Notes: a model not told the origin generated them from the sequence alone. Counted from the first letter of the stretch, positions 21,101-29,059 are shown. The stretch is DNA of 37,121 bases from Prochlorococcus marinus str. MIT 9302 (GCF_000759975.1 NZ_JNAM01000004.1:1-37121), one strand, 5' to 3'. A program made the numbers and translations.

Positions 21101-22734
21101 AAATTAAAATGGCCCAAGGTGCAAAACCTGGAGAAGGGGGACAATTGCCTGGTCCAAAAGTTGATGCTTACATCGCAAAACTAAGAAATAGTAAACCTGG
21201 AGTAGCTCTAATATCTCCTCCCCCGCACCATGATATTTATTCAATTGAAGATTTAGCTCAACTTATACATGACTTACACCAAGTTCATCCACAAGCGAAA
21301 GTGAGCGTTAAACTTGTTTCCGAAATTGGTATAGGCACTATTGCTGCTGGAGTAAGCAAAGCTAATGCAGATGTAATTCAAATTTCAGGACATGACGGAG
21401 GAACAGGTGCTTCCCCCCTCAGTTCTATCAAACATGCAGGTTTACCATGGGAACTAGGTGTTGCTGAGGTTCATAAATCTCTCTTAGAGAATAACTTACG
21501 TGAAAGAGTAATTTTAAGAACTGATGGAGGTCTTAAAACAGGCTGGGATGTAGTTATTGCAGCCTTACTAGGTGCTGAAGAATACGGTTTCGGTTCTGTA
21601 GCGATGATTGCTGAAGGATGCATAATGGCTCGGGTTTGTCATACAAACAAGTGTCCTGTTGGAGTTGCCACTCAAAAAGAAGAATTAAGGAAAAGATTTA
21701 AAGGTATTCCAGAAAATGTTGTCAATTTTTTCTTGTATATTGCTCAAGAAGTAAGGCAGATAATGAGTAGTATCGGTGTTTCTAAAATGGAAGAACTGAT
21801 TGGAAATCAAGAATTTCTTTCTGCAAGAAATATCGGTCTTCCAAAAACTTCTAATATCGATCTTTCTTCTTTAGTAAATAATGAACACTCAACCACTGAT
21901 AGATCATGGTTAAAACATTCACAAAATCCTCATAGTAATGGTTCTGTATTAGAAGACGAGTTTTTGTCAGATACTGAATTTATAGATTCAATTAAAAATC
22001 ACAAAAAATTAACCAAAGAAATTGAGATAAAAAATACTGATAGAAGTGTTTGTGCGAAAATATCAGGCGAAATCGCAGAACTTCATGGCAACACAGGATT
22101 CAATGGCGAAATCAACTTAAATTTCAAAGGATTTGCAGGACAGAGCTTTGGTGCCTTTTTATTGAAGGGAATGAATGTTCAATTAATAGGAGAAGCTAAT
22201 GATTATGTATGCAAAGGAATGAATGGAGGAATACTGACTATTATTCCACCGAAAATAGATAAAAGCTCCTCTGAGCAAGTTATTTTAGGAAACACCTGTC
22301 TTTATGGAGCAACAGGAGGAAAATTATTTGCATTAGGTAAATCGGGAGAAAGATTTGCAGTAAGGAATAGTGGCGCCACAGCAGTAACAGAGGGAGCAGG
22401 TGACCATTGTTGTGAATATATGACTGGTGGGAAAGTAGTTATTCTAGGTAGCACAGGAAGGAATATTGGTGCGGGCATGACTGGTGGAATAGCTTTCATA
22501 CTCGATGAGAATAATGATTTAAGCAATAAAGTTAATAAGGAAATAGTAAGCATTCATAAAATAACTTCATCAAAGCAGGAAGAAATCTTATTGGAAATTA
22601 TTGGAGAATATCAAGCAAAAACAGATAGCTTAAAGGCTGCCAAAATGATTGAAAATTGGTCTTATTTCAAGAGTTCTTTCAAATTAATAGTTCCCCCAAG
22701 CGAGGAAGAGATGCTTGGCATAAAGAAAATGTAA
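18160..22734 (+). CDS. glsF: Ferredoxin-dependent glutamate synthase
   Basis: Fd-GOGAT makes two glutamates from glutamine and 2-oxoglutarate, closing the ammonium-assimilation cycle. The 1524-residue protein has a class II glutaminase domain whose nucleophile is Cys28 (DACGVGFIA) after a 27-residue propeptide, then HRGGCGGDSDSGDGAG. It has a central domain, an FMN barrel (about 860-1240) with the 3Fe-4S cysteines C1154, C1160 and C1165, and a C-terminal GXGXG beta-helix (about 1300-1500). No small NADPH subunit (gltD) is adjacent, which together with cyanobacterial origin favours the ferredoxin form. The length is near the roughly 1550 usual for GlsF. It is also annotated as gltB or gltS in some genomes. 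Confidence 0.93.
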   Translation: MGESIKRIVEPYQDSFSPNGIIGEKDACGVGFIANINGLESNWILKQSLKGLNCMEHRGGCGGDSDSGDGAGILCSIPWGYIDPKMNLENTQDLDRGLGMVFMPNKKEKIEECKSICEKEAEKLRVKKTFWRTVPVNNEILGPLAKANAPFISQWIIYIDKKDNQDIERLLFQLRKRIEKKIRKAFKNHVGDCEFYFASLSSQTVVYKGMVRSEILSEFYQDLKDENFRVSFSVYHRRFSTNTLPKWPLAQPMRFLGHNGEINTLLGNINWAKASETHIDDFWGDLSNEIKPIVDVNKSDSSNLDATLEINIRSGQPITDSLLKLVPEAFRDQPELEQRGEIKAFYEYSASLQEAWDGPALLVFADGNFVGATLDRNGLRPARYSITNDGFVIMGSETGVVDLEEERVIEKGRLGPGQMLAVDFHQNKVLRNWEVKTEAAQRHNYKNLLKNRILKIENNEWLKDCKLKDLELLQQQTAYGFSAEDNDLILDSMASLAKEPTYCMGDDIPLAVLSSKPHILYDYFKQRFAQVTNPPIDPLREKLVMSLEMHLGERCTPFEIKGAKPFVHLQTPILNEEELLTIKKSKIKSQTISSLFNIEEGLQGLENQLKTICEQSELSIKEGCSIIIISDKGINPKKTFIPPLLAVGAIHHYLLKKEIRLKASLIVETGQCWSTHHLACLIGYGASAVCPWLTFEAGRHWLKHPKTQKLIDSKKINPLSIIDVQENIKKALEDGLRKILSKIGISLLSSYHGAQIFEAVGLGSDLIKIAFDGTTSRIAGITLKELTNETLSIHTKAYPEIDLKKLEFLGFVQFRNNGEYHSNNPEMSKVLHTAVKQGPGYDHFETYKKLISNRPTTSLRDLLTINSKRKSIPLDEVESVESICNRFCTGGMSLGALSREAHEVLAVAMNRIGGKSNSGEGGEDPARFNVLNDIDENTQSATLPFIKGLKNGDTACSAIKQIASGRFGVTPEYLRSGKQLEIKMAQGAKPGEGGQLPGPKVDAYIAKLRNSKPGVALISPPPHHDIYSIEDLAQLIHDLHQVHPQAKVSVKLVSEIGIGTIAAGVSKANADVIQISGHDGGTGASPLSSIKHAGLPWELGVAEVHKSLLENNLRERVILRTDGGLKTGWDVVIAALLGAEEYGFGSVAMIAEGCIMARVCHTNKCPVGVATQKEELRKRFKGIPENVVNFFLYIAQEVRQIMSSIGVSKMEELIGNQEFLSARNIGLPKTSNIDLSSLVNNEHSTTDRSWLKHSQNPHSNGSVLEDEFLSDTEFIDSIKNHKKLTKEIEIKNTDRSVCAKISGEIAELHGNTGFNGEINLNFKGFAGQSFGAFLLKGMNVQLIGEANDYVCKGMNGGILTIIPPKIDKSSSEQVILGNTCLYGATGGKLFALGKSGERFAVRNSGATAVTEGAGDHCCEYMTGGKVVILGSTGRNIGAGMTGGIAFILDENNDLSNKVNKEIVSIHKITSSKQEEILLEIIGEYQAKTDSLKAAKMIENWSYFKSSFKLIVPPSEEEMLGIKKM

Positions 22735-23028
22735 ATGCCTTTCTTTGTAAAAACTGAAATCATAAAAAAAGAATACTTAATTAAGTATGATTTAAAAAGA
22801 AAAATAATTAAAGAACATATTGATTGGATAAAAAAATTAAAAAAAGAGGGAATTAATATAAAAAGTGGCTTTTTGGTAGATGAGTTAAATAGGCCAGGTG
22901 ACGGCGGATTACTTATTCTTGAGATGAATAATTATAAAAATGCACTAAAAATAATTAAGAATGATCCAATGATTAAAAATGATCTAGTTGAATGGAAATT
23001 AAATGAGTGGGTAGATTCAAATAAATGA
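22735..23028 (+). CDS. YciI-like small protein behind glutamate synthase
   Basis: This is a 97-residue protein. The pattern HIDWIKKLKKEGINIKSG, GDGGLLILEMNNY, AL.IIKNDPM and VEWKLNEW fits the YciI/ferredoxin-like alpha-beta fold (HxxW... GG... DPf). Its ATG begins at the base right after the glsF stop, so it is almost surely co-transcribed and translationally coupled. A role in glutamate synthase function is possible but not shown. Lysine-rich composition is normal for this genome. Confidence 0.75.
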   Translation: MPFFVKTEIIKKEYLIKYDLKRKIIKEHIDWIKKLKKEGINIKSGFLVDELNRPGDGGLLILEMNNYKNALKIIKNDPMIKNDLVEWKLNEWVDSNK

Positions 23029-23033
23029 AATAA

Positions 23034-23927
23034 CTATCTTGGATACTTTTTCATAAGTTTTTGAATTTCTTCAGCATGATAACTACTACGAGTTAAAGGT
23101 GAACTAACTACTTGCATGAAGTTTAAATCTTTTTCCCCGAACGCTTTAAAGTAGTTAAATTTTGAAGGACTCACAAATCTTTTCACAGGTAAATGATTAG
23201 GGCCAGGAGATAAATATTGGCCAATAGTAACAATATCAACGAAATTACTTTTTAAATCCTTAAGCAGACTTAAGACCTCCTCGTCTTTTTCCCCTAAACC
23301 AAGCATAAAGCCTGACTTTGTATAAACATTGGGAGAGTAGTCTCTGGTTCTTTTAAGCAACTCAAGAGTTCTTTCATATTTACCCTGAGGTCTTACTTTT
23401 TTATATAGCGATGGCACTGTTTCAATATTGTGGTTTAAAACATTTGGATTAGAATCAAGAACTTTTTCAAGCGCTTTCCAGTTGCCGCAAAAATCAGGAA
23501 TTAAAAGCTCAATAGTAGTTTCAGGAGATTTTTCTCTTACTTGATAAACACATTGAAAAAATTGAGATGCGCCACCATCCTCAAGATCGTCTCTATTAAC
23601 TGATGTGATTACAACATGCTTAAGCTTCATTCTAAAAACAGCTTCGGCTAGACGATATGGTTCTGTTGGGTCTAAGTCTCTCTTCGATCTATCAAAATCA
23701 ATATCGCAATATGGACATGCCCTTGTACAACCAGGACCCATTATAAGGAAAGTTGCAGTTCCACTAGCAAAACATTCACCAATATTTGGACAACTTGCTT
23801 CTTGACATACGGTATTGAGATTTAAATCATTTAATAAATTTGCAGTATTACCAATTCGCTCAACTTGTGGAGCTTTTACCCTTAACCATTCAGGTTTTGA
23901 AATTAAACTATTAGGATTATTAGTCAC
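23034..23927 (-). CDS. lipA: Lipoyl synthase
   Basis: LipA inserts two sulfurs into octanoyl groups on lipoate-dependent enzymes. The 297-residue protein shows both iron-sulfur sites: the auxiliary cluster C41, C46, C52 ([12 protein letters not shown]) and the radical SAM cluster C67, C71, C74 (CTRACPYC). The C-terminal RSSYHAEE provides the conserved serine ligand. It converges with the YciI-like gene, 5 bp apart, and diverges from the recombinase-like gene across 343 bp. Confidence 0.96.
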   Translation of the reverse strand: MTNNPNSLISKPEWLRVKAPQVERIGNTANLLNDLNLNTVCQEASCPNIGECFASGTATFLIMGPGCTRACPYCDIDFDRSKRDLDPTEPYRLAEAVFRMKLKHVVITSVNRDDLEDGGASQFFQCVYQVREKSPETTIELLIPDFCGNWKALEKVLDSNPNVLNHNIETVPSLYKKVRPQGKYERTLELLKRTRDYSPNVYTKSGFMLGLGEKDEEVLSLLKDLKSNFVDIVTIGQYLSPGPNHLPVKRFVSPSKFNYFKAFGEKDLNFMQVVSSPLTRSSYHAEEIQKLMKKYPR

Positions 23928-24270
23928 ATTAACTCTTCTTGACCTGTAATTTTATTTTACTAAAAACAAGATGAATTAACTATTAATAATTTCAAAGATG
24001 AAGATCATTCAATAGAAGTAAAGAAATAAATGAATTCAACTAATCCTTCTGCAATTTAGAAAATCTTAATTAAATTTACTTGTCACACAACATACTTGTA
24101 TCATTAACTAAAATTTAGACAGATTTCAGAACGTTATTTTTAATACAGATATCAGAACATGATAACTTTAGAATAAAGCAAAAAAAATCTTCAATATCTA
24201 ATCTAATTTGTACTAAAAAGTGTTTTTTTAGTTATTAATTGGTACAGTAAAAAATATATGTAATAAAACA
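23928..24270. promoter_or_regulatory. Intergenic region lipA / recombinase-like gene
   Basis: These 343 bp contain no credible gene. They hold a 16-bp direct repeat (ACAGATWTCAGAACRT) at 24119-24134 and 24145-24160, 26 bp apart, and an 8-bp inverted repeat ACTAAAAA/TTTTTAGT at 24212-24232, about 40 bp before the TTG start of the recombinase-like gene. Promoters for both flanking genes must lie here. Confidence 0.6.
24119..24160 (+). repeat. Two direct copies of ACAGATWTCAGAACRT, 26-bp period
   Basis: ACAGATTTCAGAACGT (24119-24134) and ACAGATATCAGAACAT (24145-24160) match at 14 of 16 bases. The 26-bp spacing is close to two and a half helical turns. They could be operator half-sites; the adjacent HTH protein is the obvious candidate ligand. 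Confidence 0.6.
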
Positions 24271-24894
24271 TTGAATTTCAAATTCAAAAGAAAACGTCTT
24301 TTACTATCTGAAAAAAATAAAAACTCTAAAGTCATTGGATATGCTAGAGCTACTAATAATGAATTGGAATATTTAGAGGAGCAAATACAAAATTTAAAGG
24401 AAGAAGGTTGCAGTGTAGTGTTCTCTGAATTTATAAGTTTAGAGGAAGAAATCAAACCCCAACTCAATAAAGCTATTAATTGCTTATCTAAAGGAGATGA
24501 ATTAATAATAACTCAGCTTGATAGAGCATTTAAAAATAAAAAAGAATGTTTAGTGACAATAAATAAACTTATTAATAAGAATATTAAATTGCGAACTTTG
24601 ACTGGTTTTTTTGCGGTTAATAATTCCTCTAAAACAAATTCTTCAATTTTTAAAATTTTATATGAATTAGATAATTTAGCAGACAAAAGTTTAGGTGAAA
24701 GAAAAAAAGAACAACTATTACGTAGAAAATTATCTGGGAATAATCTAGGAGGAAGGCCCAAGATAAGTCCTTTAAAAGAATCTCTAGTAATCAGATTGCG
24801 TAATGAGGGATATTCATATCGATCAATCCGATCACAAACAGGAATTGCATTGTCAACAATAAGGAGAATAATTTTGGAAGGAGAACTAAGATAA
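24271..24894 (+). CDS. Serine-recombinase-like protein with substituted active site
   Basis: This 207-residue protein follows the resolvase/invertase layout: GYARAT (23-28), ELIITQLDRAFKN (77-89), LGERKKEQLLRRKLSGNNLGG (split around 141-161), and a C-terminal helix-turn-helix (about 165-203, with GGRPKI, YSYRSIRSQTGIALSTIRR in two helices). In gamma-delta resolvase numbering the nucleophile Ser10 is replaced by Thr28, Arg71 by Lys88, and the Arg45 region lacks a clear arginine. The protein may therefore be recombination-inactive and act as a DNA-binding regulator. The start is TTG; no in-frame ATG lies upstream. The next gene begins 1 bp after its stop. Confidence 0.8.
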   Translation: MNFKFKRKRLLLSEKNKNSKVIGYARATNNELEYLEEQIQNLKEEGCSVVFSEFISLEEEIKPQLNKAINCLSKGDELIITQLDRAFKNKKECLVTINKLINKNIKLRTLTGFFAVNNSSKTNSSIFKILYELDNLADKSLGERKKEQLLRRKLSGNNLGGRPKISPLKESLVIRLRNEGYSYRSIRSQTGIALSTIRRIILEGELR

Positions 24895-24895
24895 A

Positions 24896-25102
24896 ATGAG
24901 GGATAAAGAAATTGAAAATTTAATTAAAGAAAATTTTAAAGATACAGCATTGCGTATTTATGAATTAGATAATGAAGATAGAAAAAGTTTATTAGCAGAA
25001 TATAGAGAATGGATTATGAATGATTTAGATTTTAACGAAGTAATGATGTTGCCTTATGAAGCCTATACTGACAAATTAGATTCCAATTTCTTAGACGATT
25101 AA
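24896..25102 (+). CDS. 68-residue acidic hypothetical protein
   Basis: I do not recognise a family. The protein is acidic and helical in look (EIENLIKENF, DRKSLLAEYREWIMNDL), with a C-terminal PYEAYTDKLDSNFLDD tail. It has no signal or membrane segment. Its ATG is 1 bp after the stop of the recombinase-like gene, so the two form an operon and the small protein may act with it. Its stop is 1 bp from the stop of the convergent serine hydrolase gene. Confidence 0.7.
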   Translation: MRDKEIENLIKENFKDTALRIYELDNEDRKSLLAEYREWIMNDLDFNEVMMLPYEAYTDKLDSNFLDD

Positions 25103-25103
25103 A

Positions 25104-26012
25104 TTAGTCCTCAATGGTATAACTCTTATTAAATTCATATACTTCTTTTGCTATAAAGGGCAATAAGAAAGTATCTTTGGAATATTTTTCTCCATTACAA
25201 AAAACGACTAATAAAGTTTGTAAAGATTGACTATTAGTCCACCAAGCAGAATCATGTCTTACTTCAGACATTAAGCCTGCTTTACTCCAGAGATTAATAC
25301 TTTCTGGTAATCCTGAACCTAAAAAACCATCTATCTGATTAAGAGAATCGTTTTTAAGAACAACTTTATTTAAATTTCTTTTTAAAAAACTTCTTAAATT
25401 TAAGTCATTTTTTTGATAATCAATATGAATCATAATTTCCTCCAAAACTCTTGCAGCTGAATCCGTAGTCATTGCATTCCTATTTTTATTTTGATATCCA
25501 TAAAATTCTTTTTCACGGCCAAATGGTCCATCATCCCAGGTCTTCTGACAGCAATTTATCCCAATCAATTCCTCCCAATGTAAATCATGTAGCCAATCGT
25601 TTATTATATTTCTTTGATATTTCCAATTTTCCCATAATTCTCCCTCAATACATGGTCCACTTGTGGTTCCAGTCAGTAAATCAACTAAAAAACTTGTCGC
25701 ATTATTACTTGAGAAAGACAACATCTTCCTTACAGCATCAATGATCTCATCTGACAATAATAAACTTCCTTTTTCAATCCAATAATATGCAGCGAGGGCA
25801 TAAACCAACTTGACTACGCTGGCAGGATAAAAATTTTTTTTATTATTAATACCAGATCCAAACCCTTTAAATACGATTTTATTTTCACTTTTGTAGTTGA
25901 TCCAAGTTATGGCAATATCTTCTCTTGAAAAATCTTTATTATAAGTACATACTCTCCCTAAAATTTGATTTAAGGCTAGACCCATCTCTTTACTTAAATA
26001 GTAGAAGGACAT
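25104..26012 (-). CDS. Beta-lactamase-fold serine hydrolase
   Basis: The 302-residue protein has the three catalytic motifs of class A beta-lactamase/DD-peptidase enzymes: S65-V-V-K68, S102-N-N104 (SDN equivalent) and K244-A-G246 (KTG equivalent). Such proteins may act on peptidoglycan peptides rather than antibiotics. No signal peptide is evident from ATG 26012. Met10 at 25985 is an alternative start and has an AAAGAG ahead of it, whereas the first ATG has no clear ribosome site. It diverges from an NlpC/P60 gene with only 3 bp between ATGs, which supports a shared envelope role. Confidence 0.82.
   Translation of the reverse strand: MSFYYLSKEMGLALNQILGRVCTYNKDFSREDIAITWINYKSENKIVFKGFGSGINNKKNFYPASVVKLVYALAAYYWIEKGSLLLSDEIIDAVRKMLSFSSNNATSFLVDLLTGTTSGPCIEGELWENWKYQRNIINDWLHDLHWEELIGINCCQKTWDDGPFGREKEFYGYQNKNRNAMTTDSAARVLEEIMIHIDYQKNDLNLRSFLKRNLNKVVLKNDSLNQIDGFLGSGLPESINLWSKAGLMSEVRHDSAWWTNSQSLQTLLVVFCNGEKYSKDTFLLPFIAKEVYEFNKSYTIED
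26003..26009 (+). promoter_or_regulatory. Ribosome binding site of the NlpC/P60 gene inside the divergent CDS start
   Basis: AGAAGGA lies 7 nt before the ATG at 26016 and simultaneously encodes codons 2-4 of the opposite-strand serine hydrolase. It supports the chosen plus-strand start. Confidence 0.65.
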
Positions 26013-26015
26013 TTT

Positions 26016-26774
26016 ATGGAAAATTATAAAGACCCTATCTCACTATTTAAACAAACTAATTTTTCAAAAACTATTTGGTGGAGATTAAAAGTTAATATTT
26101 CTGGATATCAAAATGAAACAGAAAATAAATTAGTGACAGAAATTTTTAAAAATAGAATTTTTAAACTAATTTATCCAAATATTCAACAACAAAGCCAAAA
26201 TTTTTCAAGGATTTTAGTTCAACTATATGAAGATGGATACGTCTGTTGGATAAATTTAGATGGATTGATGATTGAGAAATGCGAATTAAGAAAATCTGAT
26301 AATATAAACCATGAATACTCCTTTATAAAACAAAAAGTTCCCTTAATTCTAAAATGGATTCAAGATCAATCTAAGTTAACTAATGAATATCTTTGGGGAG
26401 GTACATTAGGACCAAATTTTGATTGTTCCGGCTTAATTCAGACTGCTTTTTTGACTCATCATATTCATATACCTAGAGACTCTTATCAAATAAAAAATTT
26501 TTGTAAACACCTTTTTTATTTCAAAGAATTTAACAGGAAACTTCAACCAGGAGACCTATTGTTCTTCGGAACCAAAGAAAAATGTGATCACGTTGGAATC
26601 TACAAAGGTGATGGATTGTATTATCACAGCTCTGGTAAAGAGTTTGGAAGAAATGGAATAGGATTAGATACGATAAAAGAGACAAATGATCCAATTTCAT
26701 TACATTATAAATCCAAACTAATATCAGCAGGAAGATTAGTAAGAAGATATAGATGGGATAGAACTATTAGATAG
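26016..26774 (+). CDS. NlpC/P60 family peptidoglycan endopeptidase
   Basis: This 252-residue protein has an N-terminal SH3-like region (about 18-95) and a C-terminal NlpC/P60 domain with catalytic Cys137 (FDCSGLIQ), His192 (CDHVGIYKGDG) and His204 (YYHSSG). These enzymes cut the D-Glu/diaminopimelate bond in stem peptides. WGG before the cysteine motif is also typical. No signal peptide is seen, as in several cyanobacterial relatives. It is head-to-head with the serine hydrolase, giving a peptidoglycan-directed pair. Diaminopimelate supply is also encoded in this window by dapL. Confidence 0.9.
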   Translation: MENYKDPISLFKQTNFSKTIWWRLKVNISGYQNETENKLVTEIFKNRIFKLIYPNIQQQSQNFSRILVQLYEDGYVCWINLDGLMIEKCELRKSDNINHEYSFIKQKVPLILKWIQDQSKLTNEYLWGGTLGPNFDCSGLIQTAFLTHHIHIPRDSYQIKNFCKHLFYFKEFNRKLQPGDLLFFGTKEKCDHVGIYKGDGLYYHSSGKEFGRNGIGLDTIKETNDPISLHYKSKLISAGRLVRRYRWDRTIR

Positions 26775-26829
26775 CAGTCTTTTTATTAAATGATTATCTT
26801 AAAAATTGATTACTTCTTTAAATTTCAAG

Positions 26830-27420
26830 TTAACCAGTAGTCCAAATATTCTGAATTAGTTGCATTATGTTGTTCAAATGCAGTGTTCCTACAAGAAGCC
26901 ATGCAAAAACTGCACCACCGCAACCGCCTAGCCAAAATCCACTGGTAAAGTCAGCCCAACCTGCTCTAGTAAATAAATCTGCAGGAGGGTTATTAACAGT
27001 AGTATCAGGAGGTTGAACATTAGGCGCTTTCCCTGGAGCATTATAAAGAACTAAAAGTGCTGTCAAAATATGAACCGCGCCTATAGCAGCAAGTAATCCT
27101 GAGGTTAATGCGAAATCAGAATTTCTTAAAGGACCAGTCATAGTAAATGGACCATATAAGAGATAACCAAACGCTGCTCCAGTTTCTAAACCTCTAAAAT
27201 TAGGAGAAATTCCTTCTCTATAAAAAGGTAAATTATTTATAAAAGCTTTGGTAAAATAACCACTATTAACTGGGGTAGCTAAATTCCCAACAAACGGATC
27301 AGCAACTGTTTTAACAGCCCATTGTTCTGCGATGCCAATATCTGTAGGTTGGACACTTTGGTCTATATATTTTTCAGGAAATTTAGGATTGGCTCCTAAT
27401 GGTGTTTTTGAATCGCTCAT
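26830..27420 (-). CDS. psaL: Photosystem I subunit XI
   Basis: PsaL forms the trimer contact of photosystem I and binds chlorophylls. The 196-residue protein has the family hallmarks [33 protein letters not shown] (split near 63-88), and three hydrophobic helices (about 78-96, 106-126, 160-182). It has a longer N-terminal and mid-loop region than freshwater homologues. It lies 30 bp downstream of psaI in one operon. Confidence 0.97.
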   Translation of the reverse strand: MSDSKTPLGANPKFPEKYIDQSVQPTDIGIAEQWAVKTVADPFVGNLATPVNSGYFTKAFINNLPFYREGISPNFRGLETGAAFGYLLYGPFTMTGPLRNSDFALTSGLLAAIGAVHILTALLVLYNAPGKAPNVQPPDTTVNNPPADLFTRAGWADFTSGFWLGGCGGAVFAWLLVGTLHLNNIMQLIQNIWTTG

Positions 27421-27450
27421 TTTAAAAAAAGATAATGTAATAATAAATTG

Positions 27451-27564
27451 TTATTCAGTAGCTGTTATAAATCTGCCTATTAATACAATAAATACAGCAG
27501 GTGCTACCAAGCCAATCATGGGAACAAAGACCGAGGGTAGAAGATTTGAAAATTCAGATGGCAT
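27451..27564 (-). CDS. psaI: Photosystem I subunit VIII
   Basis: This 37-codon gene reads MPSEFSNLLPSV, then FVPMIGLVAPAVFIVLIG and RFITATE. The single transmembrane helix with the VPMIG..AP motif matches PsaI, which contacts PsaL in photosystem I. Its position directly upstream of psaL is the conserved arrangement. It is too short for usual ORF cut-offs. An inverted repeat GTTTAA-N5-TTAAAC lies at 27570-27586, just before its start. Confidence 0.92.
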   Translation of the reverse strand: MPSEFSNLLPSVFVPMIGLVAPAVFIVLIGRFITATE

Positions 27565-27656
27565 AATTCGTTTAACATCTTTAAACACTTTAGTATTTAT
27601 CTGATAAATAGTGTATATTTTATTACTGGATGATATAAAAATTATTAACTTTTTAC

Positions 27657-28037
27657 ATGTTAAATTTTTTTGCAGTATTACTCATTATTTTTATTGTATT
27701 TTTACTATTAATTTTTAAAAAAAGACAGTCTAAAAATGCAATAAATATTAAGAACTTATCTTTAAATAAAATTATAAATAATAAAAAAAATATATCTAAA
27801 AAGAATAGTTTTTCATATAAGCACGAATATAAAAGATACTCAGAATTTGATAAAAAAGCACTAAGAAATAAAATGTTTCAACTCTTTGAAAGTAATAAAG
27901 AAGATAAATTAAAAGCGCTTCAGATTGCTGAGGAATTAGCAGACAAATCAACATTACCTATTTTGAGAAAAGGATTAAAAGATACTTCTCCTGAAGTAGT
28001 TGAGATTTCAGCTAACTTAATAGGGAATTTTAAGTAA
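27657..28037 (+). CDS. Membrane-anchored small protein with a HEAT-like C-terminus
   Basis: The 126-residue protein starts with one transmembrane helix (about 2-20, FFAVLLIIFIVFLLLIF), followed by a basic Lys/Asn-rich linker (20-65). The C-terminal segment KLKALQIAEELADKSTLPIL RKGLKDTSPEVVEISANLIGNF (about 83-125) looks like one helical HEAT-type repeat, as in phycobilisome lyase-like and scaffold proteins. Function is unknown. It is divergent from psaI (92 bp) and overlaps the convergent glycosyltransferase by 8 bp. Confidence 0.7.
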   Translation: MLNFFAVLLIIFIVFLLLIFKKRQSKNAINIKNLSLNKIINNKKNISKKNSFSYKHEYKRYSEFDKKALRNKMFQLFESNKEDKLKALQIAEELADKSTLPILRKGLKDTSPEVVEISANLIGNFK

Positions 28038-29004
28038 AAGTTGCATTTTTAGTTTTACCTTGAATTTCTCTAATTCTGTAAATTGGTCGGCTTTGACTTT
28101 CATGATATGTCCTAATTAAAAGTTCACTTAATAATCCAAAGCTAAATAATTGAACGCCAGCAATACCCAAAATTAATGCAAACATTAGCATCGGACGATT
28201 TCCAATATCATTACCCATTATTTTTAGCACGGCCAAATAGGAGCTCATTGCTAGGCTAATTAATACGCTTATAATTCCTACAAATCCAAATCCATACATA
28301 GGTCTAGTCAAAAATTTAGTCATAAACCAAACAGTTAATAAATCCATTAAAACTCTGAAAGTTCTATCAATTCCATATTTACTAGATCCATATTTCCGAC
28401 TTCTGTGATTAACCTTAATTTCTTTAATTCTAGCTCCTTCAATATTTGCTAAAACTGGTAAAAACCTATGAAGTTCTCCATATAGCTTAATATCATTTAT
28501 TATTTCTTTTTTTAAAGCTTTTAATGAACATCCATAATCATGCAACTTTAAACCTGTTACTTTAGCTATTAATTTATTTGCTATTTTTGATGGAATCTTC
28601 CTATTAAGTAATTTATCTTTTCTATCAAACCTCCATCCACATACCAAATCGTAGCCTAAATTAATTTCAGCAATCAATTTAGGAATATCATTTGGATCAT
28701 TTTGTAAGTCACCATCTAAAGTAAGAACAATATCACCATTAGAATTATCAAAACCTGCAGCCATTGCTGCAGTTTGTCCATAATTTTTGCGAAGACAAAT
28801 AAGTGATAACTCTTTAATTTTTAGAGTTAGTTCTTCTAACACCCTTTGAGTATTGTCTTGAGAACCATCATTTACAACAATCAATTCAAAACTAAATTTA
28901 TTAGTTTCCATTACACTTACAACTTCATCCAATAAAAAAACAATACTCTCACTTTCGTTGAAAACAGGAATAACAATAGAAATTAATTGGTTTATTTTTG
29001 ACAT
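28030..29004 (-). CDS. GtrB/DPM1-like family-2 glycosyltransferase, membrane-bound
   Basis: The 324-residue protein begins with the GT2 domain (SIVIPVFNESESIVFLLDEV near 8-27), DXD-type DGDLQNDPNDI near 97-107, and RHxRKYGSSKY-like NHRSRKYGSSKYG near 199-211. Two transmembrane helices follow (about 235-260 and 270-295). This matches bactoprenyl-glucosyl or dolichyl-phosphate-type transferases that load a sugar on a lipid carrier. It lies between psaI-psaL and psaB, unrelated in function as far as can be seen. The acceptor pathway is not in the window. Confidence 0.9.
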   Translation of the reverse strand: MSKINQLISIVIPVFNESESIVFLLDEVVSVMETNKFSFELIVVNDGSQDNTQRVLEELTLKIKELSLICLRKNYGQTAAMAAGFDNSNGDIVLTLDGDLQNDPNDIPKLIAEINLGYDLVCGWRFDRKDKLLNRKIPSKIANKLIAKVTGLKLHDYGCSLKALKKEIINDIKLYGELHRFLPVLANIEGARIKEIKVNHRSRKYGSSKYGIDRTFRVLMDLLTVWFMTKFLTRPMYGFGFVGIISVLISLAMSSYLAVLKIMGNDIGNRPMLMFALILGIAGVQLFSFGLLSELLIRTYHESQSRPIYRIREIQGKTKNATFT

Positions 29005-29059
29005 ATTTATTTGCTAATAATTCTATAATTTTAACTTAATGTAGAGCAATAAAATTAAA

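Noticed and set aside
24212-24232. ACTAAAAA/TTTTTAGT inverted repeat as a terminator
   Set aside because: The stem is all A/T apart from one C-G pair per arm, and it lies between divergent genes where no transcript should end.
24513-24761. 82-residue minus-strand frame inside the recombinase-like gene
   Set aside because: It is antisense to a recognisable protein and has no family pattern or ribosome site.
25104-26012. Antibiotic-resistance beta-lactamase
   Set aside because: Motifs are the generic SxxK, SNN and KAG set; no signal peptide is evident and the neighbour is a peptidoglycan peptidase, so a cell-wall role is more likely.
27570-27586. GTTTAA-N5-TTAAAC as a regulator site for psaIL
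   Set aside because: It is short and A/T-only apart from single G and C bases, so chance is a sufficient explanation; noted under psaI only.
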